A stretch of 64,000 bases of DNA from Cristatella mucedo (GCA_009760855.2 WPIO01000076.1:920001-984000); one strand, 5' to 3'; shown: positions 1 to 13,300, counted from the first letter of the stretch. Numbers and translations: made by a program. Notes: generated by a model from the letters alone, not told the origin.

Positions 1-129
1 GTCATAAAGTACCTGCGCCTTACCAGTGGGCTTAGACCAAGCCTCCACAGGAAGATACTGAATAAGCTTCAGTCTGTGGTGTCTCTGCGTGTTTGCGCCT
101 GCGAGCGCATGCGCTCGATGGGTGCTGGA

Positions 130-131
<2 letters not shown>

Positions 132-175
<44 letters not shown>

Positions 176-180
176 GCGCG
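132..180. repeat. (CA)n microsatellite with GC tail
   Basis: An uninterrupted CA dinucleotide run of about 20 units, followed by CGCGCG. Reading frames crossing it encode only alternating His/Thr or Cys/Val and are not genes. Confidence 0.95.
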
Positions 181-1440
181 TAAAAACCCGAACGGCGCAA
201 ATATTCTGCTCCCTTTCTGTTATGTACACCAGAGGCCCCGGCTGCTGCAGCTTCAGCACAAGATGTGGCAGCATCCAGCTCGATGCATGCAGCTGATGAT
301 GCATGCAGCCCGTGCTGCCAGTGGTTGCCTGCGACCAGCTTTGTGGGAGGTGTGGCAGATCAAGGAAATCCGGTGGCCGTGTCAGCACCACAATGGCTCC
401 TGCTGTTTGCTCCCAGACCCTCCCAGGTGTCGACGGTGCTCTACACTGGCTGTGGCAATCTGACTGTGCCACCGGTTCATTGACGACCACCTGCTCAGGT
501 GATGGCCCCTGCGCTGGGCCCGGTGACACAAAGCGACCAGTCACTGGATATCAACGGTCAGCATAATAAGAGTCTTGGGGCGGCCGGCTTGGCATCTCGT
601 AGTGGTGGCATTAGCCAGTTTGATGCTTGCCAAGGTGCAATGACAAGAAACCGTCCTTCTTCTGCTAAAGTGGACCCCAGTCAGCTCCGTCCACTGCTGA
701 TGCCTCAGCTACTGCTAAGTGACTTTCCAGATGAAGTATACCATAAATAGACGAGTACAGAGCCCTCAGAACGATAAAAACGCGATAAGACACCACCTGC
801 TGGCTGCCGAAGAGTGAGATACCGAACTCTTTGCCTAGATCTATTGTTGCCCGCGCGTGCTCGACTCAGCCTCTGCTCGGCTCAGCACATGGCTGGCGTG
901 ACTTTGTCGACCGGCTTGACAACGCCAGAAGCAGTCAATGTGTCTATGTATATGTCTACGCCCAAATGCCATTTTTCAGTGGCTAAAGCTGGATAGGCAG
1001 GAGGGGGTGGGGCCCACGTGGTATCACGAGCTTTTAAGCTGGCACGCACCAAGCCGGTACCTGTGGCCTGCTCATCATGGCAGTATTCAACATATGACAA
1101 TACTCGAATGCTGTCAAGTCTCGAGCTCGAATATCCTTGCTCAAGCACGAGCTAAGACACAAATAAAGACTGACAGCCCAAGACTGATAAAAGCCTGGCA
1201 GACAACGGAAATGACAGAAGTCAGGACTCGAACGAAGCTTGGCCAAAAAGCTGCCGACATTCTGGTGGTGCCGTTAAATCGTTGGGGGGGATCCAGTGGC
1301 TATCGTTTGAGGTAATGCTTTGCTTCAAGCAGCGAGCATTTCAGGCAAAAGGAAGTCGGCAGCTGAGCCGTGGTCGCACTGCCATCAGCTGCCACCTAAG
1401 GCTGGCATAGGCCCCAGCAACTGCCGAGGTAGCAAGGCCT
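181..1440. other. No gene recognised
   Basis: About 1.2 kb of mixed-composition DNA with several short overlapping reading frames on both strands. None has a recognisable domain, signal peptide or convincing splice context. I see no repeat family that recurs elsewhere in the window. Confidence 0.4.
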
Positions 1441-1482
1441 TAAGTGGCCATGAAGGCAGAGAGAGAGAGAAAGGGAGACATT

Positions 1483-1501
1483 ATTAACATTAACATTAAC
1501 A

Positions 1502-1572
<71 letters not shown>
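1483..1572. repeat. Compound (ATTAAC)n-(GA)n microsatellite
   Basis: Three to four ATTAAC hexamers run directly into about 34 GA units. The reading frames through it (Arg-Glu or Ser-Leu repeats) are artefacts of the repeat. Confidence 0.95.
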
Positions 1573-1574
<2 letters not shown>

Positions 1575-2224
1575 CAGCTGCAAGGTAGGCTCGGAAATTG
1601 GGAAGGGCAGCCGAACCCTCAGCAGCACCTTCAACCAAAAGCAAGTCACAGTGAAGCTGCGAATCCTCTCGCGAACGGCTGCTGCAAGCATGCGATTGGT
1701 TGCAGCTGACGGCCGCTTGTCTGGTTTACATTTCCAAGAAGTAGACAATACATTATGCAAAAAGTTGACCGGACACAGCGTTTAAGGAAACACAGCTTTA
1801 CATGTGTGGTTACAAGAAAATTTTCTCATCCTCATGATGACCCTAAATGACTGCTTGAGATTTAAAGCTCTAACTTCAGGGGCTCAGTGAATGTGCGATA
1901 TAATGTACCTCTTTCTGTAACTCGATAGAGCCTAAAGACTATGAGGGTAGCATGCACGAGAGTTTTCTATAGCTCTCGCTCTCTCTCTCTCAAAGCCTAA
2001 GCAGCTTTCCCATACTCATAACGTAGCCAATGAACTTGATCTCACGAAACAAAGAAAAAGTGAGAAGCAAAGCAGAGTCGATTAAGTGCATATCACAAAG
2101 CTTGAGAAGGACGGCACTTCCGGCTGTATTTCGACCAAACATTAAGTACTAGTTGGCACATCATGCTGCAGAGTCGCGTGCAATCCACCTCTAAGACTCA
2201 GTGGCCACCACCAACACGCATCGC

Positions 2225-2325
2225 ATTCACCTTTGCAGCAAATGTAAAACGCCTAGAAAGAGATTGAGTTCTCTGAGGGCACTTTATCAAGTGCATTATT
2301 ATTATTATTAGTATTATTACAGAAG
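2225..2325 (+). mobile_element. CR1/L2-group LINE 3' tail
   Basis: Reading on the plus strand, the sequence goes GCAGCAAATGTAAAACGCC, then AAGAGATTGAGTTCTCTGAG, then a TTTATCAAGTGCATT step, and ends in (ATT)n. The same terminal module follows LINE coding remnants elsewhere in this window, for example at 4530-4640 on the minus strand. This copy is therefore a solitary tail of a strongly 5'-truncated element or of a SINE using the same tail. Confidence 0.7.
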
Positions 2326-2452
2326 TAGTAGAGAAGCATCGCTGAAGACTCTCTCTGAACACTCTCGCTGAAGTATATATAGCAAGAGCTAATGCAAATG
2401 TTGTGCACGAATCGGCCGAAGTATAATCAGTAGTTTAGTTAAACTTAGGGGT

Positions 2453-2645
2453 GAGAGACCGAGACAGAGACAGAGACAGAGACAGAGACTGAGACAGAGA
2501 CAGAGACAGAGACAGAGACAGAGACAGACAGAGACAGAGACAGAGACAGAGACAGAGCAACAGAGAGATAGAGAGACAGAGAGACAGAGAGACTGAGACA
2601 TAGACTGAAAGAGAGTTTACATACATGTGTGAGTGTGCGTGTGCA

Positions 2646-2688
<43 letters not shown>

Positions 2689-2795
2689 GTGTGTGTGTGC
2701 GTGCATGTGCACGCAGGCGCGTGTGTGAGTGTCGGTGTCGGTGTGTGTGTGCGTGAGTGTGAGTGTGTGTGTCTGTTTATGTGTTTGTGAGTGAG
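2453..2795. repeat. (GAGACA)n hexamer array plus (GT)n array
   Basis: About 140 bp of GAGACA-type hexamers is followed by a GT-rich block with GTGTGC and GTGAGT variants. The plus strand is strongly purine-rich on the left side. Reading frames here are repeat artefacts. Confidence 0.95.
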
Positions 2796-2984
2796 TAAAA
2801 AAGTCAAAACTAACTAATGCCTTTGTAGCATTGCGTCTAGATTACAACAGCTCACTTTATTCAGGACTCCCGGACTGTGGCCTTAACCGGCTGCTACTGG
2901 TGGCAAGCACAGAATCTCGTCTGGCCTGTCTTTAACTGCATCGCTGCGATATCCTCACCCCTTCCGGCCGAACTTCACTAGCTA

Positions 2985-3150
2985 CATATCTTAAAGATTG
3001 AATCGACTTCAAGGTCTTCTCTCTTGACCTACAGCTTGCTCCACTTGCTTATACCAGCCTGCCCATCCGATACACTTGCCCCTCAGGTTCCAGTTCTACC
3101 ATTGCCTGCTCCACTGCTTCCAGTCGTCTTCATCTTCAGCTGATGTGGCA
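2985..3150 (+). mobile_element. LINE reverse-transcriptase C-terminal remnant
   Basis: One frame reads RIDFKV, then about 20 residues later APLAYTSL. This is the 'RI.FK......P.YL' pattern seen downstream of the reverse transcriptase core in CR1/L2-group LINEs and repeated in the remnants at 4706-5167 and 9841-10095. The fragment is short and interrupted. Confidence 0.5.
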
Positions 3151-3154
3151 ACCT

Positions 3155-3290
3155 CATTTGTATAGTGGCAGATTGAGCCTTAACGGCTTTCAACACCCCA
3201 TTTCGCCGTTGGCAATAACGGATTAGCCACTACAGGATTCGAACCCACGACCTTGATCGGGAAGAGTAACCACGTGACCTCTTGGACTAT
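3155..3290 (-). mobile_element. tRNA-derived SINE fragment
   Basis: On the minus strand it carries a pol III B-box-like GGGTTCGAATCC and the body sequence around GCCGTTAAGGCTCAAT found in the SINE copies at 23.56-23.76 kb and 40.46-40.65 kb. Only part of the tRNA-like head is clear. Confidence 0.55.
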
Positions 3291-4520
3291 CGCACTGTTC
3301 GCTGTGCTAAACCTAAATCTTTTGGCCGTTGGGCCTCCAGCTCATTGGCACCGAAAGTTAGGATCTCACTTCCATCGTCTGTCACCAAAAGGATTTACTT
3401 TACACACACCATACCAGTATCAGCTAAAGATGCACGTGTTCCACTCTGCTTTACCCTGCGTCTGCTTTACCCTGCCCAGGCGTGCCTCAGTGACAACTTG
3501 TCTTTTTTGCATGCATGCTTACCTGTGCACGATTCAGTGCATGTCACTAACCGGGGCCGGGGCCCACTAACCAGTGGTCACGAGTTTCTTCTCGAATATT
3601 ATTTCGTGCTTACGTGATACTTTCCTGTTTTTGCATGCTCGTCTAGGTAAGATACCTTTCCTGTCGTTAACTCTGTGTGTTATTGCTCCTGTTGTTGAGA
3701 ATCGTAAAATACCTGGATAGAAATTGGGCTCTCTTATGGAGACGTGGAAAAATATTATTATTATTATTCTAAATCTTAAATCTGTAGGGTTTAAAATCGT
3801 GGTCATACAAAAGCAGAAGAAGGAACCAGCTGTTTTACCAAGAATTCTTATTACTAATGCTGGCTATACTAAGGATTAGTTGTAGCTTCTCGTTTTTGCA
3901 GGTTTTTGTGGAAAGTGAAGTGCAGCCGTCAACAGTCAGTTGCAAGAGCTACGAGACTGGTGCAATTCTAAAGCTAGAAATTGCAGTACTCAACCCATAT
4001 TCTGGGAAGCTTGAGTAATGAAACCAGCAATGCCAAAACTCTTCAGTTGAATAAATTTGGTAGGAATCCGAATGCGGTCAAAGAGCACTCATCATTAATG
4101 TGAGCTGGATTGCTGACATGTTTGCCCCAGATATTCTCATTGCTGCAGATTACTGTTTACCTCTCAAGAAAATTCTCAACCCAGCCATGAAGCCAAGTGC
4201 GATGCATTGCAGCTGCAGCATCTCTCTTTTTTTTCGAATCGCAGAATGAGACCTTGGTTGATAGTAATCTCAATCGTGTACCAACACTTCTGATTGGTAT
4301 TCACTGTCATGTCGCAGACCCTGCTTGGTGCGATTGACTGTCAAATTTGTTGACTTGGGCGGCAAATAAATCCCAGCTCAAGAGCGTAGACTTGAAGCAG
4401 CAAGCATGGATTCACGGAACATTTTTTTTTGACAAATCTCCCAAAATGGTCCTGAAACAACGCTAGACAATTGTAGTCGGCACAAGGCGACGTTTCGTGC
4501 TAGCGAGGGCTGTTAGTAGT
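3291..4520. other. No gene recognised
   Basis: AT-leaning intergenic DNA with short ATT/TTA runs near 3750. Reading frames of 60-110 codons exist on both strands without recognisable motifs. I see no repeat shared with other parts of the window. Confidence 0.4.
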
Positions 4521-5170
4521 TTGAGGATTACTATAATAATAATAATCATAACAATAATGTACTTGATAAAGCGCCCTCAGAGAACTTAATCTCTTTCTAG
4601 GCGCTTTACATTTGCTGCAAAGGGAAATGCAATTCAATGGTAAGTAAAATCATGCTTGAAAAACAAACAAAATGAATAACATCGTTAGGGGTGACATGCA
4701 CAGGGTCAGCATGCAAATGTGGTTAGTGGCAGCATGCACAGTGTCAGCACGCATAAGCACGTGAAGGACGAATCACAAGGACCCACTAAATGCTGTCCTA
4801 AATAGGTGTTTTTTAAGTTCCTTTTAAATGTGGTCTGGTCAGGGGATGTTCTGACGCAGGTCGGGAGGGAGTTCCAGGCTTTGGGAGCATACGAACTAAA
4901 TGCTCGGTCTCCAGAGGAATTGAGGTTTGTACGAGGTATTTCTAGACTGTTGGATTCCGAAAAGCGGGTGATACAATGCATGGCCTGATGGGGGAGTATG
5001 TCAGAGAGATAGGCTGGAGCCATAGAATGAAGTGACCAAAAAGTGAACGACAAAACCTTGAAGTCAATCCGTTGCTTGACTGGTAGCCAGTGCAGGTCGG
5101 CGAGACTAGAATCTGAAGAATTTTGAGTGCGATAGTCTGATGTCTTCATTTTATTGTTTCTATACAATCG
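4520..5170 (-). mobile_element. 5'-truncated CR1/L2-group LINE with 3' UTR
   Basis: The minus strand encodes 153 codons (5167 to 4706) with LADLHWLPVKQRIDFKV, then APAYLSD, then APKAWNSLPTCVR. These are the hallmarks of the region C-terminal to the reverse transcriptase in CR1/L2-group LINEs. The 3' UTR follows, with GGTTAGTGGCAGCATG-like blocks and the common terminal module ending in an imperfect (ATT)n near 4530. The endonuclease and RT core are missing, so this is an ordinary dead 5' truncation. Confidence 0.85.
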
Positions 5171-5199
5171 GTGAAAGATATTACAGCGAGTTTAAGTTT

Positions 5200-7600
5200 G
5201 AGCTAATGAGGTCGTTCAGGATTAAATGGTAATCTTACATGCGAATATGCCATTTCACTGCAAGATGCAGAAGTGCTGAGTGTCCCTCGGTTGCTTCGGT
5301 GCTCGGCTTCGCCTTCGCAGGCTTCGCCTACGCATATTCTGCTACTACCGGCTTAGCTTAATTTTGAAAGCCAGCTTCCAACCCAAAGACAGCTAAGTAA
5401 GTTGCAGTAAAGCCATACAACTTGAGTATGCGGCTCTCCGGCTCGAGAGCTTCAGACCTTTCTCCGGCTTCGCGACGTAGACGTTAGGCGAGGCTGATCG
5501 CAAATGGCGATTAGTGATCGGACCGACGTATTGCCACCAAACATAAAGCGAGCGAACCAGGTCCTCTGCGGCGGCGGTAAAATCCATGCACATTGTCACG
5601 CTCTCTATCTATCGGGCCATTCAATCGGCTCCCTTTATTCATTAGGTAGTCGCTGTCAAAGGTAGTCATAGCCAAGTTCCTCGGCGATTACCGCGGGGCA
5701 GAGAAAAGAGGCTGCACATTTAGAAGCTGGTCACGTTCGTGCAAAGGCAACGCTGCTTGCCACGAGATTCAGACAAACAGAAGAATACAACTTAATTAGA
5801 ACACGAAAAAGAAAGTTATTGACTGAAAGACAGCGGGTTCCCACCGACTCGACGTCACACCTGCGAGAGAAAAGGTTAGGGTACGTGGAAAAGCACGGTA
5901 CCTCCGGGGCAAACTCGCGGAGGCGTTAATCAAGCGAATAGAAGGCGGGAGAGAGAGAAAATGAGCGCCGCGGAGTAAGAGCTGGAAAGAAGAGCAGATA
6001 AGACGCACGGTCAACTGCGCGCGCGCGCGCGCGCGCGATCCTGCGTTCGCAGTTCTCGCTAGCGCTTAGCGTGCGCACGTTTTATTTCAGCCGCTTTCTT
6101 TTTCACGCGGCGGTGCGCGAGGCGACTGCCAGTGCTGAAGAGTGTAACAGCAACTCTGCGGCAGTGACCGCACAGTAGCGCTCTCAGTTATACTCAAAAA
6201 TCGACGATCGAGCCATTACCGTTCGGGCTGATAACAACCGAATCAATTTCGGAGTGAGTGCAAAGTGCTTGATGTGCCGATCGGAGCTGGAGGGCTGCGT
6301 CGACTCTCATTGAGCGCCTCATGATTGAGCCGGCGTCTCAGTAACGGGTAGATAGATATTCGCAAAGATAAACGATAAATATTAAAAAGATAACCGATAG
6401 ATATTCGCAAAGTGAAAAGAGGTTCTCGTCTGCAATCGCGTTGCATGCTGCTGCTCATACTCAGACGAAGCTCTGCGCGACTGTCGGCTCTGTCGCGTCG
6501 CGAGCGAGGCGACCGTGGCGGCCGCACGGGAGGCGGGAGTCGTTGCCCCGCGTCGTCACCGCGTCTTCCTGCCAGTTAATGCAAGGGACGGGTGCAGACG
6601 CGGCCGTGCAAGATCCTGAAAGAGACGCTGGTATATCTACTTGGAAACTTCTCCAGCAAGTGCTTGCCCGCTGTGAATATTTCTTTGAGACTCAACTATT
6701 GCATTTTTTTTCTGATGTTGGACGCCGTGTCCATCTTCCTTCGCATTTTTAACACTTTCTCCTACAAATGGTGACTTATCCACGTAGCATGCCAGTATAT
6801 CGTACAGTTTCTTGAAGAAGCTCATTCAGGTACACCCCTGGCCGCTAGTGTGCGGTGTCGATGATGCAAGTGTCGGGCAAAGTATAGAACGCTCAGCCCT
6901 CACACCGAAGCTGCATCGGCCACCGCGGCCGCTCTTTTAAAATAGAACTCAAGATTGAACGCTGCCTAGAGCTGGCTAGGCCTTCGCTGACCCTGCACGT
7001 ACGGACGCATGAATATCTCAGCATAATTACAATTACTTTTACCGCTTAAAAATAAATTACATTTTGCACGGCACAGTTGGTGCCCAATAAGAAGCTTCGC
7101 GTATTCGAGAGCAGCAGATTTCGAAACGTAGCTCCGCGATAGCTGCAACAGCCTTTCCTTCAGCCAGCAACAACTTCCGAGTTTCGTGACTACCGATGAC
7201 GGTCTGAAAGTGCAATTGAGCAAAGCGCTGAGCGTTAGCAATAAGAATTGAAATCACACGATAACAGGAGAAAAAGGACTCATATTTTATTATAAATATT
7301 TTATGAAATATCGTATTGCCATAATCTGTCCGATGGAGCTAAGAAGGATGATGATGCAGGCAGCGTCGAGCACTTGTCCGGCACGTGTTCAGGTCAGCTA
7401 CCGGAAGAGCGGTTCGTTATTCTTTAAGGATCGATCGTAGCTTTAGAGCAGCGGACCGAACTTGAGGCTCTTCTGAAATATGAAATGGATGACTTTCCAT
7501 TTGAGGGCCAAAGAAACTCGCTTTCGGTGAGCATATTCGAGCTGTTTCTCCAGAGTGCGACTGCCTTTTGTTTTTTGACAGTGGCTTACGGCTGCTTGCC
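5200..7600. other. Intergenic region with (GC)n tract; no gene recognised
   Basis: There are several reading frames under 105 codons and none with a recognisable domain. A perfect (GC)n tract lies at 6017-6038. A CTCAGTT sequence near 6184 resembles an initiator, but no TATA box lies at the right distance and no coding exon follows that I can support. Around 5290-5340 there is a short imperfect GGCTTCGCCT repeat. Confidence 0.4.
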
Positions 7601-7610
7601 GGGCTGGTAG

Positions 7611-7712
7611 AGGTCAGGGCGCAGCCTCAGGCTAGAGGTCAGGGCGCAGCCTCAGGCTAAAGGTCAGGGCGCAGCCTCAGGCTAAAGGTCAGGGCGCAGC
7701 TCCAGGCGCTCC
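7611..7712. repeat. 25-bp minisatellite, about 4 copies
   Basis: The unit GAGGTCAGGGCGCAGCCTCA plus GGCTA is tandemly repeated three times almost perfectly, then a fourth diverged partial copy follows. Confidence 0.9.
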
Positions 7713-7719
7713 AAATGGT

Positions 7720-8800
7720 GCGAGTCTCTTTTTAGACGGCACTTAAATAGGCTTTCGAGTGGCGTCCTTTCCGGGCGTAAATTACGGCCTATCCATCAAT
7801 GGGTATCACGATTTCTTTTTGAGTCTAACGAGGCTATCTTGAGGGCAATTCTACGGCGCGAACGCGCTGTCCGAATACGAGGCTGCCAGACGACAAGGCT
7901 GCCGTAGCTTTTACAGGCGGCCAATTGTTACGGACGAGAACCTAGCGAGGCCTGCCGGGCCGGGCATCTTGGAGCGAACATTCACGGCTTGCCCCTAGAG
8001 CGGGCCGCCATGCTACCGGATGCTATGAGGTGTTTGCTCGCTGTGCCCTTTCAGAGCTCTCCTTCCTAGCTAGCAAGTCGGTCAGATAGGGGCTGGGCCA
8101 GAGGCTTCAAGAAACCTCTGCTTATAGAAGTGCTACAAACATTGAGTTATAAACGAGCTTTGTTGGCTGCTAAACAACTCTGACTTATAGCTGCTAACTG
8201 TGACAAGTCCTACAAGAATGGTTACATCGAAATTATGCACTGGCATTCGCCATGTGTCACGCAATTCTGGCCACTCTAGCGCGGTACCAAATGTGGGACC
8301 AAATGAGCATTAGCCATTTGTGTTTCCGACGTTGACAGAGGCATTTGAGCTGATTTTAGCTCTGGGCCACCGAGCCATTAGTGCGTCTAGGCCGCTGTTT
8401 AACATCTGGAACCCTACGCTGCTGTCAGATGGCCTTCTCTACGTAATGGAAACGGACTTGTTTTGTTGAGTTATGGGCCGTTCTTCGTTGCCGACGTGTT
8501 CCGCTATTATCGGCATGCCTGCTTGCATTGATACTGCACCCACAAGTCGCTAGTCGCGATACAAGGTTCAGGCATCGCTACTATTCATTGCGCATCGGTT
8601 GAGACACCGGGGTGGGGGAGCCACTGTTTTATCAGAATCGCTGCTAAGAGGGCACGTCTCCGGCATTCGGTCGGCTTACAAAGGGCCCGCAATTATTTTA
8701 AGAGGGATCGTATTTTTTTAAAGCAGGTTCCTTTTTGCCTGGTGAGCGCACCTTCGGCAGGCCATTCCAAACTCTCTAAATAGGGGTGCGTGTGTCAGTC
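7720..8800. other. No gene recognised
   Basis: Intergenic DNA of balanced composition between two minisatellites. I see no long reading frame, LINE motif or B-box here. Confidence 0.4.
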
Positions 8801-8808
8801 TTGTGCGT

Positions 8809-8946
8809 GGAAAGAGGCTTCCGGGGAAAGAGATTTCCGGGAAAGAGGCTTCCAGAAAAAGAGGCGTAAGGAGAAAGAGGCTTAATGAGAAAGAGGCTTA
8901 CTGAGAAAGAGGCTTACGGGAAAGAGGCTTACGGAGTGCGAGGCTT
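8809..8946. repeat. 16-bp purine-rich minisatellite, about 8 copies
   Basis: About eight head-to-tail variants of GAGAAAGAGGCTTACG are present, drifting from GGAAAGAGGCTTCCGG on the left to GAGAAAGAGGCTTACT on the right. Confidence 0.85.
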
Positions 8947-9584
8947 TGGGCACGGAGCAATTGCTTTCCCAAAAGATTTCAATTAACAATCAAATGAACA
9001 GTTAAATAAAAATATGATTTAAAATACTCATGTTTTTATAGATGCTGAAGAACGTTTTGGAACATATTTTGAAAAGAAGTCATTGACCTTGCGTCACGCC
9101 TCAGAATCCCGGCCACGCTCTTGCTTGCCGGGTTTTCAATGGAGCTGCGGGGCTGCGCCGTGCTGCGCAGACCTTTAAATGATCTGAAAGCACGGAAAGA
9201 CAGCAAATTCTTTTGCCTCGTGTACCGTTCGCGTCGATCTTTCCGTCCACAGACAGAGTGAGCGCCCATACTTATGCTTAGATGTTTGAAATGTAATGTA
9301 TCTCCATGTGTAACTCCGTAAGCCAGCCAAAGACTGTGTGGGTGTTACGAAGGAGACCTTTTTTTAGTGCACACACACAGCCTAAGCAGCTTTCGGTGCG
9401 CATTCAGTAGCCAACAGACTTCATCTCATACAAATAAGAAAAAAGTCAGAAACAAGGCTGAGGCGAGAGAGATAGCAGTTGAGATAGCGAGAGCAGTTGA
9501 GATAGCGTGGAAGTAGCCGCTTAGGAAGGCTCGACACTGTGCCACAGTCGGCAACAGGAGAGTACATGTCATTGCATAAGAATT

Positions 9585-10300
9585 GTGAGTGATAATAACA
9601 ATGCACCTGATAAAGCGCCGTCCACAGAGAACTCAATCTCTATCTAGGCTTTTTACGTTTGCTGCAAAGGGAAACGGGGTTGAATGGTGAATAATATCAT
9701 GCTTAATAAGCAACATGAATAACATGGTTAGGGGTGACATGCACAGGGTCAGCATGCAAGTGTGGTTAGTGGCAGCACGCATAGTGTCAGCACGCATAAG
9801 CACATGAAGGACGAATCACAGGGACCCACTAAATGCTGTCCTAAATAGGTGTTTTTAAGTTCTTTTTAAATGTGGTCAAGTCAGGGGAGGTTCTGACGCA
9901 AGTCGGGAGTGAGTTCCAAGCTTTGGGAGCATACGAACTAAATGCACGGTCTCGAAAGGATTCGATGTTTGTACGAGACATTGGTAAAATGTCAGATTTC
10001 GAAAAGCGGGCGGTACGATGCTTGGCCTGGTGTGGGAGTAGATCTGAGAGACAGGTTGGAGCCAAAGAATGAAGTGACCCAAAAGTGAGCGACAAAACCT
10101 TTTATTATTATTAATTGTTGAGTGAGTTCCACAGTCTAGCACCTGCAGAGCAAAAGCTTCTGGATCCAACGGTCTTTAAGGAGTAGAACAGTTGATTTAT
10201 TGTCTGTAGATGACCTGAGGGCGCGAAGAGGCTGAAACTGGTGCAGCAGTTCAGCTTGGTATGAAGGAGCCAAGTCATGGCGGGCCTTGAGTGTCAGCGT
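9585..10300 (-). mobile_element. Two 5'-truncated CR1/L2-group LINE remnants
   Basis: The minus strand at 10095-9841 encodes APTCLSDLLPHQ and APKAWNSLPTCVRTSPDLTTF, followed by the 3' UTR and terminal module at 9590-9660, as in the 4.5-5.2 kb element. Immediately upstream on the same strand (10300-10110) is a different LINE C-terminal remnant that translates to SYQAELLHQFQPLRALRSS. Similar sequence occurs at 47.51-47.83 kb on the plus strand. Both are interrupted and inactive. Confidence 0.8.
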
Positions 10301-13300
10301 AAGATTTTATGCTCAGATCGTTGTGTCGCGAACTTACTCTTCGTTTGGTGGCACCAGAATAACAATTTATATGAATGTGCCCGTCGGGCGGACACACTTT
10401 CAGACCCACACCAAACTGACTGTCTAGACTGAAGCAAACACCCACCCACCTATGTGATGACATGACCTTGGTCGTCCTCTGCAAATAATGTTCTGTCCAT
10501 TCCTGTTCGCTGCAGAGATTCCATGCGAGAGCCGCCACTACTTCAAAGTGCTGTCGGAGTTTCAATTGTCAAGCGGGAAACATGTGTGCATGCTAATGGT
10601 GCACGCAAGAAGACAGAAGACAGACCGCGAAGTTCTACTCCTCAGAGGTCAGGAGTGATGGGAAGGTAAAGCTAACTCTAGGAGCTGGCGCAATGCACTC
10701 AGCTAGCGCTGCCGCCGCGAACTGGCTAAAGTTGCTCGAGGTCTCCAAAGCTCCGGCTCGCTCGCGCATTGGCTTCCTTAAGTGAGCAACGCTCGACGAG
10801 CCTGGCATTGCCTCAGACAGGCTTTCGACGGTGTCTGTCTTCGACGCACCTGTGCCGGCGCAGGCCGAGCCTTGTGATAGCACCAGGGCAAGCTGCAGTG
10901 TTGGCTCACGAGGTATCTTAGATCTTATCCCAGACCGCAGGCCGCGTGCGGGAGAGTACCAGAAGGGGCTCCGGGCACGGCTCCCAGGGCGCCCAGACTG
11001 GAGCCACAGTGTCTGGGTGCCCGGGGCATCAAACGCCCTTTTATCATTCGAGTCCCGAAACGATTCGTCGGGTTACCTGTGACCTGAACTGGAATTTGGT
11101 TACCCCAGCAAAAAGCGTCGAGTTCGCCCTGGAAAACTATTTTCAATCGCCCATCGCCCGTGTTTAGCGGAAGAATCCTTACCTAATTACAAACAAGAAC
11201 GAAGAACTAGTTTCTTGGTGCCCTAATTACGTCGAGAATATAAAAGCACAACTGCCGAATTTGACAGAAAAACCAGCAACATTAAGGTTAAAAGCAGCAG
11301 AGAAAACGGACCACACACACGATAGCCGTCGCTAGTGTATTATAAAAACATGGCTATCTGGCAACTTTTCAATTCGGTGCTGGATATAGAATTTCTAGAA
11401 TGCCACCCACAACGCAATTATAACCAAGGCAAGCTACTCAAAAAAGTGTTGGCACATGATCAAACATAAAGTACAAGCACATGGTTTACAAGCATATGAT
11501 ATAAGCTCGTAGAACTTACGATTCATCTTATCATCTTGTTCTTGCTGTGATATCACTACGACCGTTTTATTCGTCAAATAATTGGGTGAACTCGCCACTC
11601 GAGCGAGTTCGGTCTCCTGGTCTGAGCTTTTTTAAAGTAACAGCTAATTAGCGAATTTCTGTCCGTCACTTCATTGATTTTCATAGACCAATCGTGTTGT
11701 ATGTCCTTTTTCGTTTTAATCCTTCACGAGCTGTTACAACAGGACGACAGAATCAGCTAAAACTGAACGCCCCAAGCCGTCACGTAGCCGAATCAGATAC
11801 CCTGCAATACTTATAGCGTTTCCTCGAGTGTCAGCTCCTACTCACTGCGCTTGAATATTGCTTAGATGCTTTTTGAGAGTGTCTCGCACCAGTGCAGTCG
11901 ATTGATTTTCAAGCACCTGAGCCGTAAGCGTGATCTTGCAAGTACATTTTGAAATAAGATTAAATGACAAGAAAATTTCTCGAAATGAGGACACTTATGA
12001 AACTCGACGCCAATTATGGATTATTATCCATCGATAAAACAAAGACTAGATCAATTCACTGTAAGAAATTTGTAATCGCATTAAGACAGCACAAAATCGT
12101 GTCGAAAGCTATGCTTATTTTAGGCTATTTCGATTCCGATGACAGAAAAGTTACTGCAGGCTCAAAAGATGCTGTCTCGCGAGAACCACTATTTAATACA
12201 TTTAATTTATGTTTGATATGTCATGAATCCTAAAAATTAGAGGCTCAGCTAAACTGTGCGGCCTACTCTTTCAAAGTCTAAAAACAACATATGGATTATT
12301 GAAGCGTAATGGTGGTACACTCGTCGTTAGCTAGCCTCTAGCTCAAAGCCCATAGTCACCCAAGCTGCTGCTGCTGCTGCAGTTTCCGTATGTGTGTGAG
12401 TTTATGAGCACGTACCAGTTTGTGTGCTTATCCTTTTCAGTCATCAGACACAATCACGACGACTATTTGGTCATTATGCTCGACAGCTTCGGTGCGAAAC
12501 AATCTGTAGCCAAAGATTGTCCTCTCAAGCAAAAATGAAAAAGCAAGCCTGACAGCATAATCATGACATCTGAGGAGGAAGTAGGTAGCAGAGATATAGC
12601 CGTGAATAGAAGGAGCCAGTTTTGCAGTGAACAAAGAGATGTCATCTAAATGCAAGTGCTGCGAACCTGTTATTCCAGCAAAATTGGTCATCTTCAACAG
12701 TGCTGAACAAGTAATATATCGCCAGCCTTTGCTGCTAGCATAGGGGTTTACTATTAAATGCATACTGCATGCTTACCATAATCCACTAAAAGAAAAAATC
12801 TAATTAATTTTTTTGGACTGGATTTAAATCCTATAGAAAGGAAGTACATATTCCTTTGGCTTGAGAGGTCGTTACGATTCATGGCGGCATGTAAGTCGTG
12901 GTGGCGGATTTAGTCACATTTGCGTGAAATCATTATTTCCAAAGGAGTTCAGTCTTGACCTAATTCACCTTCGTAAGAAAAGAGTTGTTGTGGCGTTTTT
13001 CTCACCTTAGGGAAGCTGTGATTTACAAAAATAATTTGTTGTATGACTTCCAAAGTCAATGAAGACCCATTACACCTTTCCGCAAAGTTGCTTATAGTAA
13101 GGCAGTATCTTGGCTTCTGCAAATTATAAGTTTTGCTATAAGCTTGATCTGACGGAGATGATACTCCAAACAGCAAAATGTATTTGCAGAAAGTATTATG
13201 TGGTCGTTATTTGATAGCAAAAGAAATTAATTTTGACCGGAAAACTATTATTGTACGTTTTTCCGAGAATCCCGACAATGCCTACTTGGAACTTTGCCAT

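Noticed and set aside
1440-1760. Arg-Glu and Ser-Leu repeat reading frames over (GA)n tracts (also at 19.8-20.05 and 21.49-21.91 kb)
   Set aside because: They are translations of dinucleotide repeats, open in several frames at once, with no independent coding signal.
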